A stretch of DNA of 64,000 bases from Diphasiastrum complanatum (Eukaryota; Streptophyta; Lycopodiopsida; Lycopodiales; Lycopodiaceae), in contig CM055093.1 of assembly GCA_029204225.1 (NCBI GenBank), forward strand, positions 1,226,117 to 1,290,116, written 5' to 3'. The translations under genes and the position numbers were made by a program. Below, piece after piece: positions 11,018 to 22,256 of this stretch (position 1 is its first letter; every line of letters starts with the position of its first letter). The notes under the pieces were generated by a model. That model was not told the DNA's origin. It was given only the letters and a program-made list of their open reading frames with translations, and did no database searches.

Positions 11018-11123
11018 ATTTTTTCCAATATGATTCTAAGAGGATTCATCATTAAAGCTTACAAACATTGTGGCTCCACCATTGCTCCTTGTGATTGCAA
11101 TATGTATATCCAAATGGATCAAC

Positions 11124-11660
11124 TTGTCATGTACTTTTAGTACATTAGTGCTTTTCAAGGCAATATAACATCCATTGTAAGCTTTGTAGGCCCAAAAGGA
11201 GCTATTAGCCTTAAGAACAAGGCGGTTCCCTCTTTAGGCCCTTCAAAGTAACTAATAAGGATAATAGGCCAATAAGCGCCCAATGTAGTTTGAATAATAC
11301 TTAACAAGGGCTAACTATCCCTCAAGATAGTTAAGTTAAGTTAAGTAAGAGCATTGTCTATAACTAGACAAGAGCCATCATTTTATGAATCTTTTGGCTC
11401 ATTTGCAAGTGAGAGCTTCTAGCTTCCTTGTGAATGTAAGCCATAGGGATCTCCATTGCTAGGTCTCATGTGCCCTATCAACATGAATCAATGCTCCATT
11501 TTCATTGATTGTACTCTTTCTTCCATTGCTAATGTTATTCCATTGAGATCTCCATGTTTCTAGATTTCTATTGATATGCTATCATGATTGTCTTGCACTT
11601 TTATTGCTTCTAGCTTTACTTCATTGTTATTGCTATTTGCTTGGGATTTGGCACATGAAA
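11124..11660 (+). repeat. 5' LTR of LARD-5
   Basis: Starts TGTCATGTAC. It pairs with 16727-17261. Its last bases read ATGAAA where the other copy has the canonical ATGACA. Near the start it has the short inverted repeat TGTAC...GTACA. Confidence 0.9.
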
Positions 11661-11665
11661 TTTCT

Positions 11666-11677
11666 TAGTATTAGAGC
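11666..11677 (+). other. primer binding site of LARD-5
   Basis: TAGTATTAGAGC, five bases after the LTR, is a two-base variant of the Met-tRNA primer site TGGTATCAGAGC. Confidence 0.7.
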
Positions 11678-12420
11678 ATAGATCCATGATTCATGATGAT
11701 TCTATGAGAATTTCATTAGATTTGATGAGTTTATTGTTTTTGTAGCTTTCTTTTTGCTAATTTTTAACTTTGAGTTTTCTGTTATGTTCAGACAATTTTT
11801 AGCATTCAATTTTTTTTTTTTATTTCTAATTTGATTCCATAGCTTTGTAGAGCTGATTTTAGCTTTAATTTGCACCAATTATCAAGGCATTTGGATGAGA
11901 GATGCAAAAGTTATTGCACTTTTTTCAAAAGCTGTCAAAATAGGTGACTAGAATTTTGCTTTCAATTGATTTGAATTTTTCAGATCTGATTTGAGTTTTT
12001 ATTTCAAGTTTCTCTCATAGGATTTTAGAGAATTGTTTTAGCTTTGATCTGATCCATATGGCAAGTCATTTGGATTAGTATCCAAAAAGTTATGACAAAT
12101 CTTGATTTGTAGCTATAGTTTTGTTAGTTTTTCTTTCTTCAAAGTTTTCAGCCCTGTTCTGTGATTAATTCGGCCTATTAAATCACTCCAATCATTGATT
12201 TGATACTATATCATGATAGATCTTGTGGTTAGCTTTTCAGAGGTACTGATTTTGTTTGATTTGGATCAATATTGAGAAAGTTATGATCAAATTAGTGAAA
12301 ATGGGTCAAAATTGCCAGAATTTTGAAAATTTTGACCAGAATTTGAAAAAAAATTCCATTGCAAATTTTTTTCAAATTCTTCATTTTGAAGTTTTATTAA
12401 AAAAAGAACCAGACCTAACC
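11678..12420 (+). other. LARD-5 leader, non-coding
   Basis: T-rich sequence with long T runs and no motif-bearing open frame. Confidence 0.6.
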
Positions 12421-12450
12421 CTATCTACCTACAGTCCTAACCTAGCTAAC

Positions 12451-12960
12451 CTAACATGATCTAAACCTAACCCTATACTCTCTCCTAGACGAGTATCTCC
12501 TGCAAGCACTTTCATCCTCCGCCTCAGTCTTTTCACATGTTTCATCATCCGTCGGCATCTCTTTGTTCCCTTGACTACTTTTCTCACAGAGGATAAGGAC
12601 TATCACATTGCATAAAACTCTCAGGCTGTTTTGCATCCATTTCCTCCTCATCCGAGATCAAATCGATCACCTCTTGCATCTTACTGCCAGCGCTCCCTCC
12701 CTCATCCCTCGTCTCTAAGACTAGACCATCTTCACCCGAGGGAAGGCAACCTTCTGACCAATCTCCCAATGCTAAAGTAAATTGATTTTCTTGATATAAA
12801 ATCAATGCCAGACAATTTTTCGTTTCCTTGACAGCACCATCCTTTCCACTAGCAAATGCTGCCATTTTCCAACCTGATGTGTCCAACAATACATTTCCTG
12901 CACCAAAACGACTAGATCTGGAGACAATTCCACAAATAGAAAACCATCGCTTTCCGATCC
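12451..12960 (-). pseudogene. antisense gene-like fragment inside LARD-5, unknown function
   Basis: A minus-strand frame stays open for about 125 codons (12584 to about 12960). It then continues after a frameshift to a stop at 12451. Composition is protein-like, with the acidic block EVIDLISDEEEMD, which resembles a SUMO-interacting motif (V-I-D-L-I followed by acidic residues). No enzyme family was recognised. Because it is antisense to the element's own genes, it may be a captured host exon. No intron structure was confirmed. Confidence 0.35.
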
Positions 12961-13039
12961 AGCTCTCCTTATCTAAACGATGATCATTCCTTCATAAATC
13001 GATCATATCTGATGCAGAAAACTGACTGTTCCTGAGTTT

Positions 13040-13265
13040 CTCTCTCTACGATTGAGTTTTTCTCTCTCTACCCGTCTCTCCTTAATCGGTTACCTCGTTT
13101 CTCTCTCAACCCCTCTCTCCCACTTCGGTTACCTCGTCTCTCTCTACTCCTCTCTCCTTCGTCGGTTACCTTGTTTCTCTCTCTACCCTCTCTGCTTCGT
13201 CGGTTACCTCGTCTCTCTCTCTACTCCTCTCTCCTTCGGTGACCTACTTTCTCTCATTTTTCTCT
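13040..13265 (+). repeat. CT-rich minisatellite in LARD-5
   Basis: About five degenerate units of roughly 40-45 bp, each made of a CTCTCTCTAC run followed by CTTCGTCGGTTACCTCG or a variant. Confidence 0.8.
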
Positions 13266-13938
13266 CTCTAGTTGGATCCCTTCTATTTGCATACAATTTT
13301 TCAAAAAAAAATTAGGGTTGTCACAAATTGCACTCAAATGCCCACAAGAGCAGCCGATAAAAAAATTTGCCAACAATTTTCAGATTTTTCACGGTTCCAA
13401 GTATTTTTTTTGTCGAGCACTTCAATGTTTCATGGATTCCAAAAAGATATAGAATTTAATTTTGAATTTCTAAAGCCCATTATTCTAAGTTGTAAATAAT
13501 CTATTTCCAAGTTTTTTTTCAGACTTCCATAACTTTTTTGTTTGAACTCGGATTTCAGTGCTGTGAAAACGATAAGTGATCAGAACAAAGAGCCTGACAC
13601 TGAAAATGTATTAAAATTTTGTAATTATTATTTTTTCATTTATTTTTTTAAGACCCCTTTTCTTGAGTCAAATTTTACGTGTTTTTATTAGTTATTTCGA
13701 AGTTCCATATCTTTTTCGTTTGAGCTCAGAATTTGATGCTGTAAAAAGCAAAAGTGCTCGGTTTCATATGAGCTTCAAGGTTTTTCCATTCTCAGTTTTA
13801 CTCATCGTAAAACTCTGAGTTTTAAGTGGGTGGAGAAACTGTCAAGATCTTTTTTCTTTGCAAAAATCAAACTTCGCAATTTTTTTTATAAGGGTCTTTA
13901 TAAATTTACAGACTCATATTCTCTCTTGATTTGTCAAA
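13266..13938 (+). other. LARD-5 leader, second part
   Basis: T- and A-rich sequence with no coding signal. It ends directly before the ATG at 13939. Confidence 0.5.
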
Positions 13939-15669
13939 ATGGATTCTGATTCTGATTATGAAGTAGAATTTGATAATCAATTTGAATGTGATGACCAATC
14001 ATATTGTGATAATCAGTACGAGGAGCAAAATGACGGTATTTCAGATCAATATTATCAGTATGGGGAGCACAATGACCATAATTCAGATCAATATGAGCAA
14101 CACGACTCATATGGAGACTGTTTGAGTAATGATGAGAACTATTCTGACCAAAATAAAAACCATGAGCTACACCCGTCAAATCAATCTAATATTAATGGTG
14201 GTTTTTATAGTAGTGACAATGATGATGAGCTATATACACGACAATCACAACATCGCAATTCACAAGGTGATGAGCACACACTGCGGTACATGAGTTCAAC
14301 GTGCCAACTTGAACAATTGTCATCTCCTGTGCAACGTTGCATACAGAATAGCACAATCAATAATGCCATCCCCATACCCATTGTAATTCATCATTACTAT
14401 TGTTCAATGGACAATTGAACCCTACTGAATAAGTGATGGAAGAACCGCAGGTTTTGAACCAACAAGGGAACATATTAAGTAAACTGCAGGCCGCCACACA
14501 AGATCTGATAGTTGGAATGTTGCAAAAAATGAAACAAGATCGGCAAGCTGACGAGGTGAAATGAGAAATATTGTTTGCTAGCCTATCTGGTGGACAAGAC
14601 AAAATTGCAAGAGCTGATCAAAGAAGTAATGGCCATGTACAACGTTCCAACTACCGTCTCTATCACAAAATGTAAAATCTTCTCAAGATGTCCAGAGGAT
14701 TGAAATGGACAAGGGAAAACAGGTATTACATAGTTATATTGGATATCCGGTTAGACTTGGAAATCACAAGGGAACATTAGAACAACGAGCACAACAATCT
14801 ATAGCAACCAAAGGTGTGCCAACAAATGTTCATCAAAATGTCCAACAAAGAGGTGACGCTTCAAGGATCCAACATTTTGAGGATGATGAACAATCTGATA
14901 GTGGAAGTCAAGACTCAGAGAGCATATTGATATTGATCCCAAAGGAATAGTCAACATTGGGAACTTGCTACAATCATGCCTTGGGAATCAAAATGGTAGT
15001 GATCAAGAGGAAATGTCTAGTATGGAAGATCCAATGCAGGAACCGAATTCAAGTGACTCTGACGATTCTTCATCAAGATCCTCAGAGGATGAACCAAAAG
15101 TGCAATTTGACGAGGAAAAGCAGTTACCAATGATGGAAAAGCCTATTCAACAGATGGATCAGCCAACTTCATCAACAACTCTTGATTCCCCATTGAATTC
15201 ACGGGAAATGGACAATCAACATTTATGTAGTGCTATAGAAAGTACACAAGATCGGCAACATAAATGTAATTCCCAATTCGAATCGACCCACAAAATTCCA
15301 ATTGCAAATACAATGTCAATGCAAGAACATAAAAAATCAGCTGAGGACAACAAACATGATGCGGAGGATTATGAGGACAATATTTTTGTTTTCAATATCG
15401 ATCTTCAATTGAGCAGTACAAGGGCCAATTCAGGCAAAGAAGTTGTCAATGAGGCAAATCACTCAAGGACCCTATCTTCCTTGAGATCACCAGAATTATC
15501 ACATCACATTCAACTAGAAAACTTGTCTGAAACATCTTGTGAAATGGGACTAACAGACAAGGATACAACTGATCTATATGAATGTTTCACATTCAGTATA
15601 GAATGCACAATGAAATGTGATGAAACTTGTATTATACAAGCTGGAAATTTTCCTAACTATAAGACATGA
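13939..15669 (+). pseudogene. LARD-5 acidic Asp/Asn/Gln-rich protein, broken
   Basis: Opens with ATG at 13939 (MDSDSDYEVEF). It runs 159 codons rich in Asp, Glu, Asn, Gln, Tyr and His, with imperfect DQY/EQHD/DNQY repeats. After stops and shifts it continues in segments at 14705-14950 and 14965-15669, which are acidic and Ser-rich (SSDSDDSSSRSSEDE). No zinc knuckle, protease or polymerase motif is present. It occupies the place of gag-pol, so it may be a divergent structural protein or a spacer protein. The low-complexity style resembles the tail of the RLC-11 gag, but this is not evidence of homology. Confidence 0.45.
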
Positions 15670-16148
15670 CAAACAATCAAAGATCCATTATATCACAATT
15701 TCCAGTTTGTGGTTCAAAATATTGGAGATATCAATATTTTCAAACATGGTGACGTAATCTACGAACGATTTTTTGTAGAGACTTTGAGTGAAAGCATTAG
15801 AGGAGTTCTAAATCCAAAAAAGACCCTTTGTAAAGATTCTATTTATATTTTTTTTCAATTTTTTCTTACACATGGACCAATCAAAACACTCAAATTTGAA
15901 ATCTATGTAACGTAACTTTTTGAGTCCACATTTTCATTCCGCACTAAAACTGGCATAACTTTTTAGTGGTAAGTCCAAATTTAGCGAAGTTTGGTGCATT
16001 GGAAAGCGCTCGACAAGGGCTTTCCAATGATATGTTAGATGACATAGTTTTAAGCTACGATTGAAAAGTTATTGTAAGTCAAAAGTATTAGTGTTATAAT
16101 ATTTTAATAATATAAACTACATCTTGCACGGATTCTTAAAGGGTCTTT
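15670..16148 (+). other. LARD-5 spacer with a 10-bp inverted repeat
   Basis: Non-coding. It contains ATTGGAAAGC and GCTTTCCAAT as perfect arms around an 11-base loop near 15998-16028, able to form a hairpin in RNA. Confidence 0.6.
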
Positions 16149-16472
16149 TTGGAGCTCAAAACTCCTCTAATGAGATATCTTCACTTTTGCAAGCATCTCA
16201 TTCACTCGATGTTCTTGGAAATGAATGTCCATCCAGAATATCATTTATCAGTTTCAGAGATGATCAATCAAAGCATATTAGTCCCTAAGTTGGGGATTGA
16301 TCATGCCAATAATTCCTTCATGCATGATCTTCACAGTTCAGATGCAAGGCTTATGGTTACCATTGAAGCATTTGGATTGAACAACAAAGTGACTACCCAA
16401 CAACATGACAAAATCTTCAAACCAGCACAGCCAAATGCAATGCTAAAATATGATCCTAAAGGAATTGGATAG
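16149..16472 (+). pseudogene. unknown LARD-5 C-terminal frame
   Basis: 107 codons of ordinary composition with no recognised domain. It precedes the polypurine tract by about 250 bases. It could be the tail of the same ancestral protein as 13939-15669. Confidence 0.25.
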
Positions 16473-16717
16473 ATCATCCAACTTTTTATGATGTCGAAGA
16501 AGCAGACAAACGAGGATATTGTGATTTGATTGTCAAAAGTTTCATCCATCTCTTCTTCAGCTTGAAGCTAGCAAAATGGATTCAATTTGACAGCTTTGGA
16601 TCTGTAACGAGGGAATAAATTATTATTTTTGGATGACACATCCTTAGTCATGACTACTTAACCAAGGCAATCAAGCTGATCAAACAAGCGTCTTCATTTT
16701 TTAGGACAAAAATGTTT

Positions 16718-16726
16718 AAGGGGGAG
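16718..16726 (+). other. polypurine tract of LARD-5
   Basis: AAGGGGGAG abuts the 3' LTR. Confidence 0.85.
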
Positions 16727-17261
16727 TGTCATGTACTTTTAGTACATTAGTGCTTTTCAAGGCAATATAATATCCATTGTAAGATTTGTAGGCCCAAAAG
16801 GAGCTATTAGCCTTAGAACAAGGCGGTTCTCTCTTTAGGCCCTTCAAAGTAACTAATAAGGATAATAGGCCAATAAGGGCCCAATGTAGTTTGAATAATA
16901 CTTAACAAGGGCTAACTATCCCTCAAAATAGTTAAACTAAGTAAAGTAAGAGCATTGTCTATAACTAGGCAAAAGACATCATTTTGTGAATCTTTTGGCT
17001 CATTTGCAAGTGAGAGCTTCTAGCTTCCTTGTGAATGTAAGCCATAGGGATCTCCATTGCTAGGTCTCATGTGCCCTATCCAAATGAATCAATGCTCCAT
17101 TTCCATTGATTGTACTCTTTCTTCCATTGCTAATGTGATTCCATTGAGATCTCCATGTTTCTATCTTTCTATTCATATGCTATCATGATTGTCTTGTAAT
17201 TTTCTTGCTTCTAGCTTTACTTCATTGTTATTACTATTTGCTTAGGATTTGGCATATGACA
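16727..17261 (+). repeat. 3' LTR of LARD-5
   Basis: 535 bp, TGTCAT...ATGACA, with perfect 6-bp inverted ends, followed by the duplicated target CAACT. Confidence 0.92.
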
Positions 17262-17289
17262 CAACTTAAGAGGGTGAGTTGTCTTAGTC

Positions 17290-18048
17290 ATAACTGTTTC
17301 CACACCTAATGGTCGTAATGTTGAATCGATTCTTCCATGGTGTGTCTGTAATCGAATCTTCTTCCCCTCAGCCGGAAACGTCATGACCCTTGTTGCCCAA
17401 TCGCAAACTTCCTTTGCAGCTCCTAGCCATGACCTCCCCAATAGGATTGGATATACATCTGCTCTTGGTGATAATCGTAGAACAACAAAATTTAGCAAAA
17501 ATTCCAATCCTTTAATATGAACTGGTACCTTCCGGACTTCTCCTAATGGAGAAATCCCTTGTATGATTAGCCATTCGAATGATTAATTGACTTTTTTGCA
17601 AGAGTATATTGTTTAATCTCTTATACGTGTCCTCAGAAATGATATTCTGTTCCACCATCGATCTGGCAACCTCAAATATCCATGCCTTGGATGTTAATCT
17701 CAAAGTCGGAACAATGTCATGTTCCGTGGATTGCACAATGGTGTTAACCAGTGTTGATGATAGTCCTTCTGGTAACTTACACCTAGGGAGCTTGGCACAG
17801 ATAGATTCCACTAAATAAGGTGCATTCTGAATCACTTGACCAACTGTCACTTGGAATTTATAATTGCTGACAAAATTGACCATTTGATCAGCAACAATGT
17901 CAACTAATTCCTGAGAGAAATCAGGTCCTTGAGATTGTTGTAGTTGAGTCAACACCTCTTGCGTGACTTTGGCCATCTGACTGACGTCTATGTTTGACAT
18001 TCGACTCATACTCGACCCCGCATCTTTCTCATATGAATCTTGCCTCAC
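17290..18048 (-). pseudogene. gypsy retropepsin domain (RLG-6)
   Basis: Motifs in order are NIISEDTYKRL, IIRMANHTRD, EFLLNFVVL and YPILLGRSWLGAAKEVCDW. The last is the gypsy flap-to-C-terminal block (I/V-L-L-G-R-x-W-L). A frameshift near 17510 splits the domain. The catalytic DSG or DTG is not visible where expected: the residues before NIISED read ARSMVEQ. The upstream part contains a linker with Gln-rich sequence. Confidence 0.7.
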
Positions 18049-18439
18049 TCCTTCCCTTTGTCTTTATGGCGAGTAACCACCTGCACATCGGTTAACGATG
18101 GTTCCTCCACCGTAATTATCTATACGGGAGCTTGGTGCTCAGGACCATTCATCCTCTACTATTCTGTGGTGGATCTGCATAGTGTTTTGATTGTTAAAAT
18201 GATTATTCAACCATGGGTGGCGGCAAACCTGTCTCCAAATTTTTGACACATTGTCGGTGATATAAAATGTAGTTGAAATAATGATGGCCCCTCTGATTGC
18301 AAAAATTGCAGACATCCTCTGGTAAGTCCAGTCGATAACGCACATGTCTTTGATGACCATGGTGCCATTTGGTTCCTGAGATGAACTTGTGGAATTGGAA
18401 GAATCCAAAGCTGTCCCCAAATAGGAATCGGATGGATCA
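18049..18439 (-). pseudogene. RLG-6 gag-protease linker, possible knuckle remnant
   Basis: Frameshifted linker sequence. Cys and His residues of a zinc knuckle may survive around 18250-18340, but they are not in one frame. Confidence 0.3.
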
Positions 18440-19116
18440 TTACGCAGATGATGTTTACAATGTCACCGATATTTTTTTTTTTCTGATTTTCTCTTCCTCC
18501 AACTATCTCGCAGCTTCCATAATTCGCTCCAGGCCTTGACCATGTAGAGATATAGTTCCCCTTCGGAGAACCTTATGTAAGCCCTGATGAAAATATTTGA
18601 CACGTTTAGCATCCATGAGTGGTTACTACAGTCTTTTCTCCAACACTTTAAAGCTTTGAGCGTAAGCCAACACATCCTCCTTTCATTTCTGCTTGATGGC
18701 CTGCAGCTTATTATCCAGAATTTTCTCATCCTCATGTTCTTTCCCAATACCTCTTCAAAAAGGCCCTTCTCAACTTGTCCCAACTTTGGAACTCCTGCAA
18801 CCCATATTGTGAATACCACAATAGGGCATCCCTTTAAAAATGGTTAGAAATAACTCTAATTTCCGAATATCTTCGGTTTCTCGATTTGCCTGACAAACAG
18901 CTAGAAACTGGTGAATGTGGATGTTAGGATCATCATGCTTCTTGCCTTTAAAGCAATGGAATATGGCCACCCTATCAAGACAGCCTCCATTCCACGAATA
19001 ATCATAGATTTTCCCAAATCCAAACGACTAGCACCTATAGACATTGAGGATAATTCTACTCCTCCTTCTGATAATTCCACCCACAATCTAAAATCGTTCT
19101 TATACAGAGTACACAA
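18440..19116 (-). pseudogene. gypsy gag (RLG-6), frameshifted
   Basis: The frame HIHQFLAVCQANRETEDIRK followed by LELF matches the conserved start of the plant gypsy gag domain. It is followed in shifted frames by a GLFEEVLGK-type helix region. Several frame changes occur between 18463 and 18970. There is no zinc knuckle in a clear frame. Confidence 0.6.
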
Positions 19117-19129
19117 CCACTAAAATTTG

Positions 19130-19146
19130 TCTCGGCAACGGAACCA
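19130..19146 (-). other. tRNA-Asp-like primer binding site (RLG-6)
   Basis: The plus strand reads TCTCGGCAACGGAACCA. It matches the 3' end of plant tRNA-Asp (CCCGGCAACGGCGCCA) except for about three bases. This is the usual primer of several gypsy lineages and supports the superfamily call. Confidence 0.7.
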
Positions 19147-19152
19147 AAAAGG

Positions 19153-20025
19153 TGTTAGGGAGGTGTTTGATCACCTAGCTACCTGACATGAATTATGGCT
19201 AAACCATTCATACAATGAGAACATTCTCTACCATCAACAGGAACAAAAACCATTGTAATTCAATACGACATAATAGAACTTGACTCAATACCATTTACAA
19301 AGTACTATAAAATCTACTTAACCCAGTTACATTCCACATCGTTAAAATATCGTAACACATTGCCACAATTCAAGCAAGAAGAACTATCATAGAACACTCA
19401 CCATACAGCAATTACAACAAGATATATGCAAAGGAATAGATAATAATACTCAATCCACATTCCATACAATGATCCGATGTCAATTACAAGAGTTCACACT
19501 ATGGAACAACACACAGTGCCCACATCATAGTTGCTCAAAAGGTCTTAGGCAAGGCAATAGGCTTCTTGTTGCCTGCAATTTGTAATAGAAACTCAATGAC
19601 TGAAAATTCAATAGCTCAGCTCTCACCCTTTGATGTATGATCATCTATTAAACAGCATAAAATCAAGAGTGTCCATTTTGGCTACAAGTATCCTATTTAT
19701 ACTCCTGCCAAGGTACCGCAATTTGGTATCGCAAGACTCCACAACGACCGCAACTGGTCAATTCAACTTCTCGTGGAAACTGCAATCATCAATTTTGCGG
19801 TTGCTTACAGTCCGTTCAACTTCCTGTTAAATACGATCTATCATCAACCAGCCTACCTATTCCAACTTCATAATATCAAATATTCTAAAACAACTTGTCC
19901 TAACCTATCTACCTAACCATGTAAATACATTTCCAATAAAACCATAATTTTACATCTATAACAATTATACTTCAATAAACTTTACATTTATAATTACATT
20001 GTAATGGCCCAAAGTTGGCCTAACA
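19153..20025 (-). repeat. 5' LTR of RLG-6
   Basis: 873 bp with terminal inverted repeat TGTTAGG...CCTAACA, six bases from the primer site. It contains no coding region. Confidence 0.78.
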
Positions 20026-20726
20026 ATGCTATTTGATCTTGAGCTCAATCAATTCTATTGAAAAAATACAAATTGAAACTAGCTTGCTTGATGTAGAAAA
20101 ATGACAAAATTGATTCCTTGATCTAAACTTCACAAGGCTTATAAAATCCAATCAAAGTGAGAAAAGATGATATAATTGCACATAAATGCCCCTCAAAATC
20201 ATTCTTACAAGATTAGGTTGAACCTTTATATAAGAATCAAAACAATCTACTTTCCAAGCACAAGCTTAAGAGATCACAATTTAGACAAAAAAAAAATTCT
20301 TAATGATGAGTAAATGCAAAATGCTTTTGACTGAACCTTAGGAGGTATCTCATACACTTGAGAACACCCTAAATCAACTCCAAAAAGTTTGATCCTTTTA
20401 CCTCTTCAATGCTTGAATGCTACTCCTCAAGATTGTCTCCAAAACTCGCTTTGAATCAAATGTAAGGAAACAAGCAAAACTTGATAACTTGGTCTTGTAG
20501 ATAAGAAGTGGCTCGATCTTGGTTTTAAAGGCCTAAACACCTATAGATGCCTGTGCACTTTTTGGCCTCTTCTCAAAGGTTTCATCACAATGTAACATGA
20601 AGTATAAAGCTCTTGAAAAGAATCATATGCTATTTGGCATGTGTGGCATCCAATTACATGGCCATCTTACCAATTACAAGTCATATGACCAAAAACTAGT
20701 CAAGCTAGAATTGTGAAATTTTAACA
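20026..20726. repeat. copia-type LTR remnant
   Basis: The last 170 bases (20554-20726) match the LARD-3 LTR end at about 8725-8899 and finish TTTTAACA. No matching target duplication or body was found. Confidence 0.5.
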
Positions 20727-20889
20727 ATTTACATATTGTCGTATATTTTGAATTTGAAATATATCTACGTTCTTGATAAGTTTGTAAATAAGTTTGATAT
20801 TAGTTTTTTTTTAAATTTGAAGTTGCACAAAGCAACAATTTGCCTACAAATTTGTAATATTTTCTGTGAGGTTCAAATATATTAGCTTT

Positions 20890-21065
20890 TTTGCATAATC
20901 AATATTCAAAATATTTTAGTATTCACGAATATTCACGATCAATGTTCACAATAATCATGAGTATTCACAATAATCATGATCAGTATTCACAATCAATATT
21001 CACAAATATTCGCAATATTCACAATCAGTATTCACGAATATTCACAATTATCATTATTCAAGATA
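20890..21065 (+). repeat. TATTCAC minisatellite
   Basis: More than a dozen imperfect repeats of words such as TATTCACAATCA and AATCATGATCAGTATTCAC, unit about 13-17 bp. The open frame through it is an artefact of the repeat. Confidence 0.8.
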
Positions 21066-22256
21066 TTCGCTTTCTAGTATTCATGATTTTAGATAGTTGC
21101 CAAACCATCAATTACGTAGTCTTCAAGACATCTCTAAAAAGTTGATTAATTCTTCATCCAATATATGAAAGATATTTTCTATAAATTTTGCAAAAGAATA
21201 AATTATTAGGAACAATAAAAATGTCTTGTTAGAGAAATTACCAAAGTATAACAACCATTACTTGATTCACAATATTATTTGACATCATATAGGAAAAGAG
21301 TGAGTTTTTAATGATGATACCGCGACTAGACGAGAAGACTTGACTTTATATCCTTACCATGGGCTGAAAAGGGTGACTTTTTAATGCAAACAAAAGGTCA
21401 CAATTCCATAACCTGAAGAATCACAATGGAGATATTAAAGCATCAATCCGGGCATTGATAATCAAGACATGCAAATTATATGCATATCATAGGTTAATGG
21501 AATAGAATATGTACAATATCAGGATAAACCCTTGTATCATACAAACCCATGGTGCACTGGAGAAAGGAAGCCAATCAAAAAACCATCTTGATCATCGTGT
21601 ATGAAAATTTGCATAAATACTAGATAGAAGTAGATGTATCAAATTATGATTTTAAACACAAGATCATCTGTCTTTATAGAATTTATAGATCATGTCCCAA
21701 CAGTTTGTACAAATTATCTATTTTCAATACAACACTTAAAACAAGACCATGTCCTGAAAGATGTAACAAGGTCTAGCAATAGCCTGATGCAAGCCGAGAG
21801 GCTGCTAATCGTACATGTGGTGTCGTGCCATGAGTCGAAACGATGAAGATTCTACCTGCCATAAAGTTTTCAGCCTTGAAACTGGAGTTGTGGATCTTGT
21901 TGTAAGAGACCTCTTTTGCGCTTTCAAGGAAGTTTTTGTTTACATTTGCTCCTTTGACATGCATATGTATATCTTCAGTACCGGAGGCCTTTGTTGAAGG
22001 CCAAGCTTGAGAAACGCATGAGGCATCTGCTGAAGTTGTCTTATCGCCAAGAGCTGTATAGTGTAGACGACCAATCTTGAAGAGCAAAGTGAAATAAAGA
22101 AGTCCACCAAGTAGATTGATTGTTGTTTTTTATCAATCTCATCGCATCATGGTCTAATTTTAGTCTTTGTTGTGATTTTTCAGTTTTCAAATCATTAGTG
22201 CTTCAATTGTGATTCTCCATTTTTCAAATAATTAGTGCTTCTATTACACTAAACCG
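21066..22256. other. no clear gene
   Basis: A minus frame at 21773-22087 (104 codons) has protein-like composition (HYTALGDKTTSADASCVSQ) but no recognised domain. The rest is AT-rich with nothing recognised. Confidence 0.4.

Larger units (their letters stand above)
8899..11123 (-). mobile_element. LARD-3, pol-poor LTR element body, split by a solo LTR
   Basis: Minus-strand internal region running from the polypurine tract at 8900 to the target site of LARD-5 at 11119. It is interrupted by the solo LTR at 9329-10097. Coding consists of unknown protein fragments (9080-9320, 10112-10312, 10475-11017) related to those of LARD-14, plus a short copia integrase shard at 11030-11118 (LIHLDIHIA, GGATMFVSF). 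No RT, RNase H or protease was found. The 5' LTR is not identifiable. Confidence 0.6.
11124..17261 (+). mobile_element. LARD-5, complete non-autonomous LTR retrotransposon (TSD CAACT)
   Basis: 6138 bp with two LTRs, a primer site, a polypurine tract and a perfect 5-bp target duplication CAACT (11119-11123 and 17262-17266). The internal region encodes no RT, integrase, RNase H or protease. It holds a long leader, a plus-strand Asp/Asn/Gln-rich reading frame in pieces, and an antisense gene-like fragment. By eye the LTRs differ at roughly 4-5 percent of positions. It inserted between a copia integrase shard and a gypsy protease remnant; removing it and one duplication restores an open minus-strand frame across the junction. 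Confidence 0.9.
17267..20025 (-). mobile_element. RLG-6, Ty3/gypsy remnant (5' LTR, gag, protease)
   Basis: Minus-strand order is LTR, tRNA-Asp-like primer site, gag, retropepsin. RT and integrase are absent. The coding stops at about 17290, where the sequence changes to a copia integrase-like frame, so the element was truncated or recombined there before LARD-5 inserted at 17262. Confidence 0.75.

Noticed and set aside
13052-13315. Serine/leucine-rich 87-codon frame
   Set aside because: It is the translation of a CT-rich minisatellite and has no independent coding signal.
20000-20726. Solo LTR with TACAT duplication
   Set aside because: The supposed duplication does not match on both sides, and 20025 is better explained as the end of the RLG-6 LTR.
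20890-21145. Possible array of short spaced repeats (CRISPR-like)
   Set aside because: Units are imperfect, lack constant-length unique spacers, and the genome is eukaryotic.
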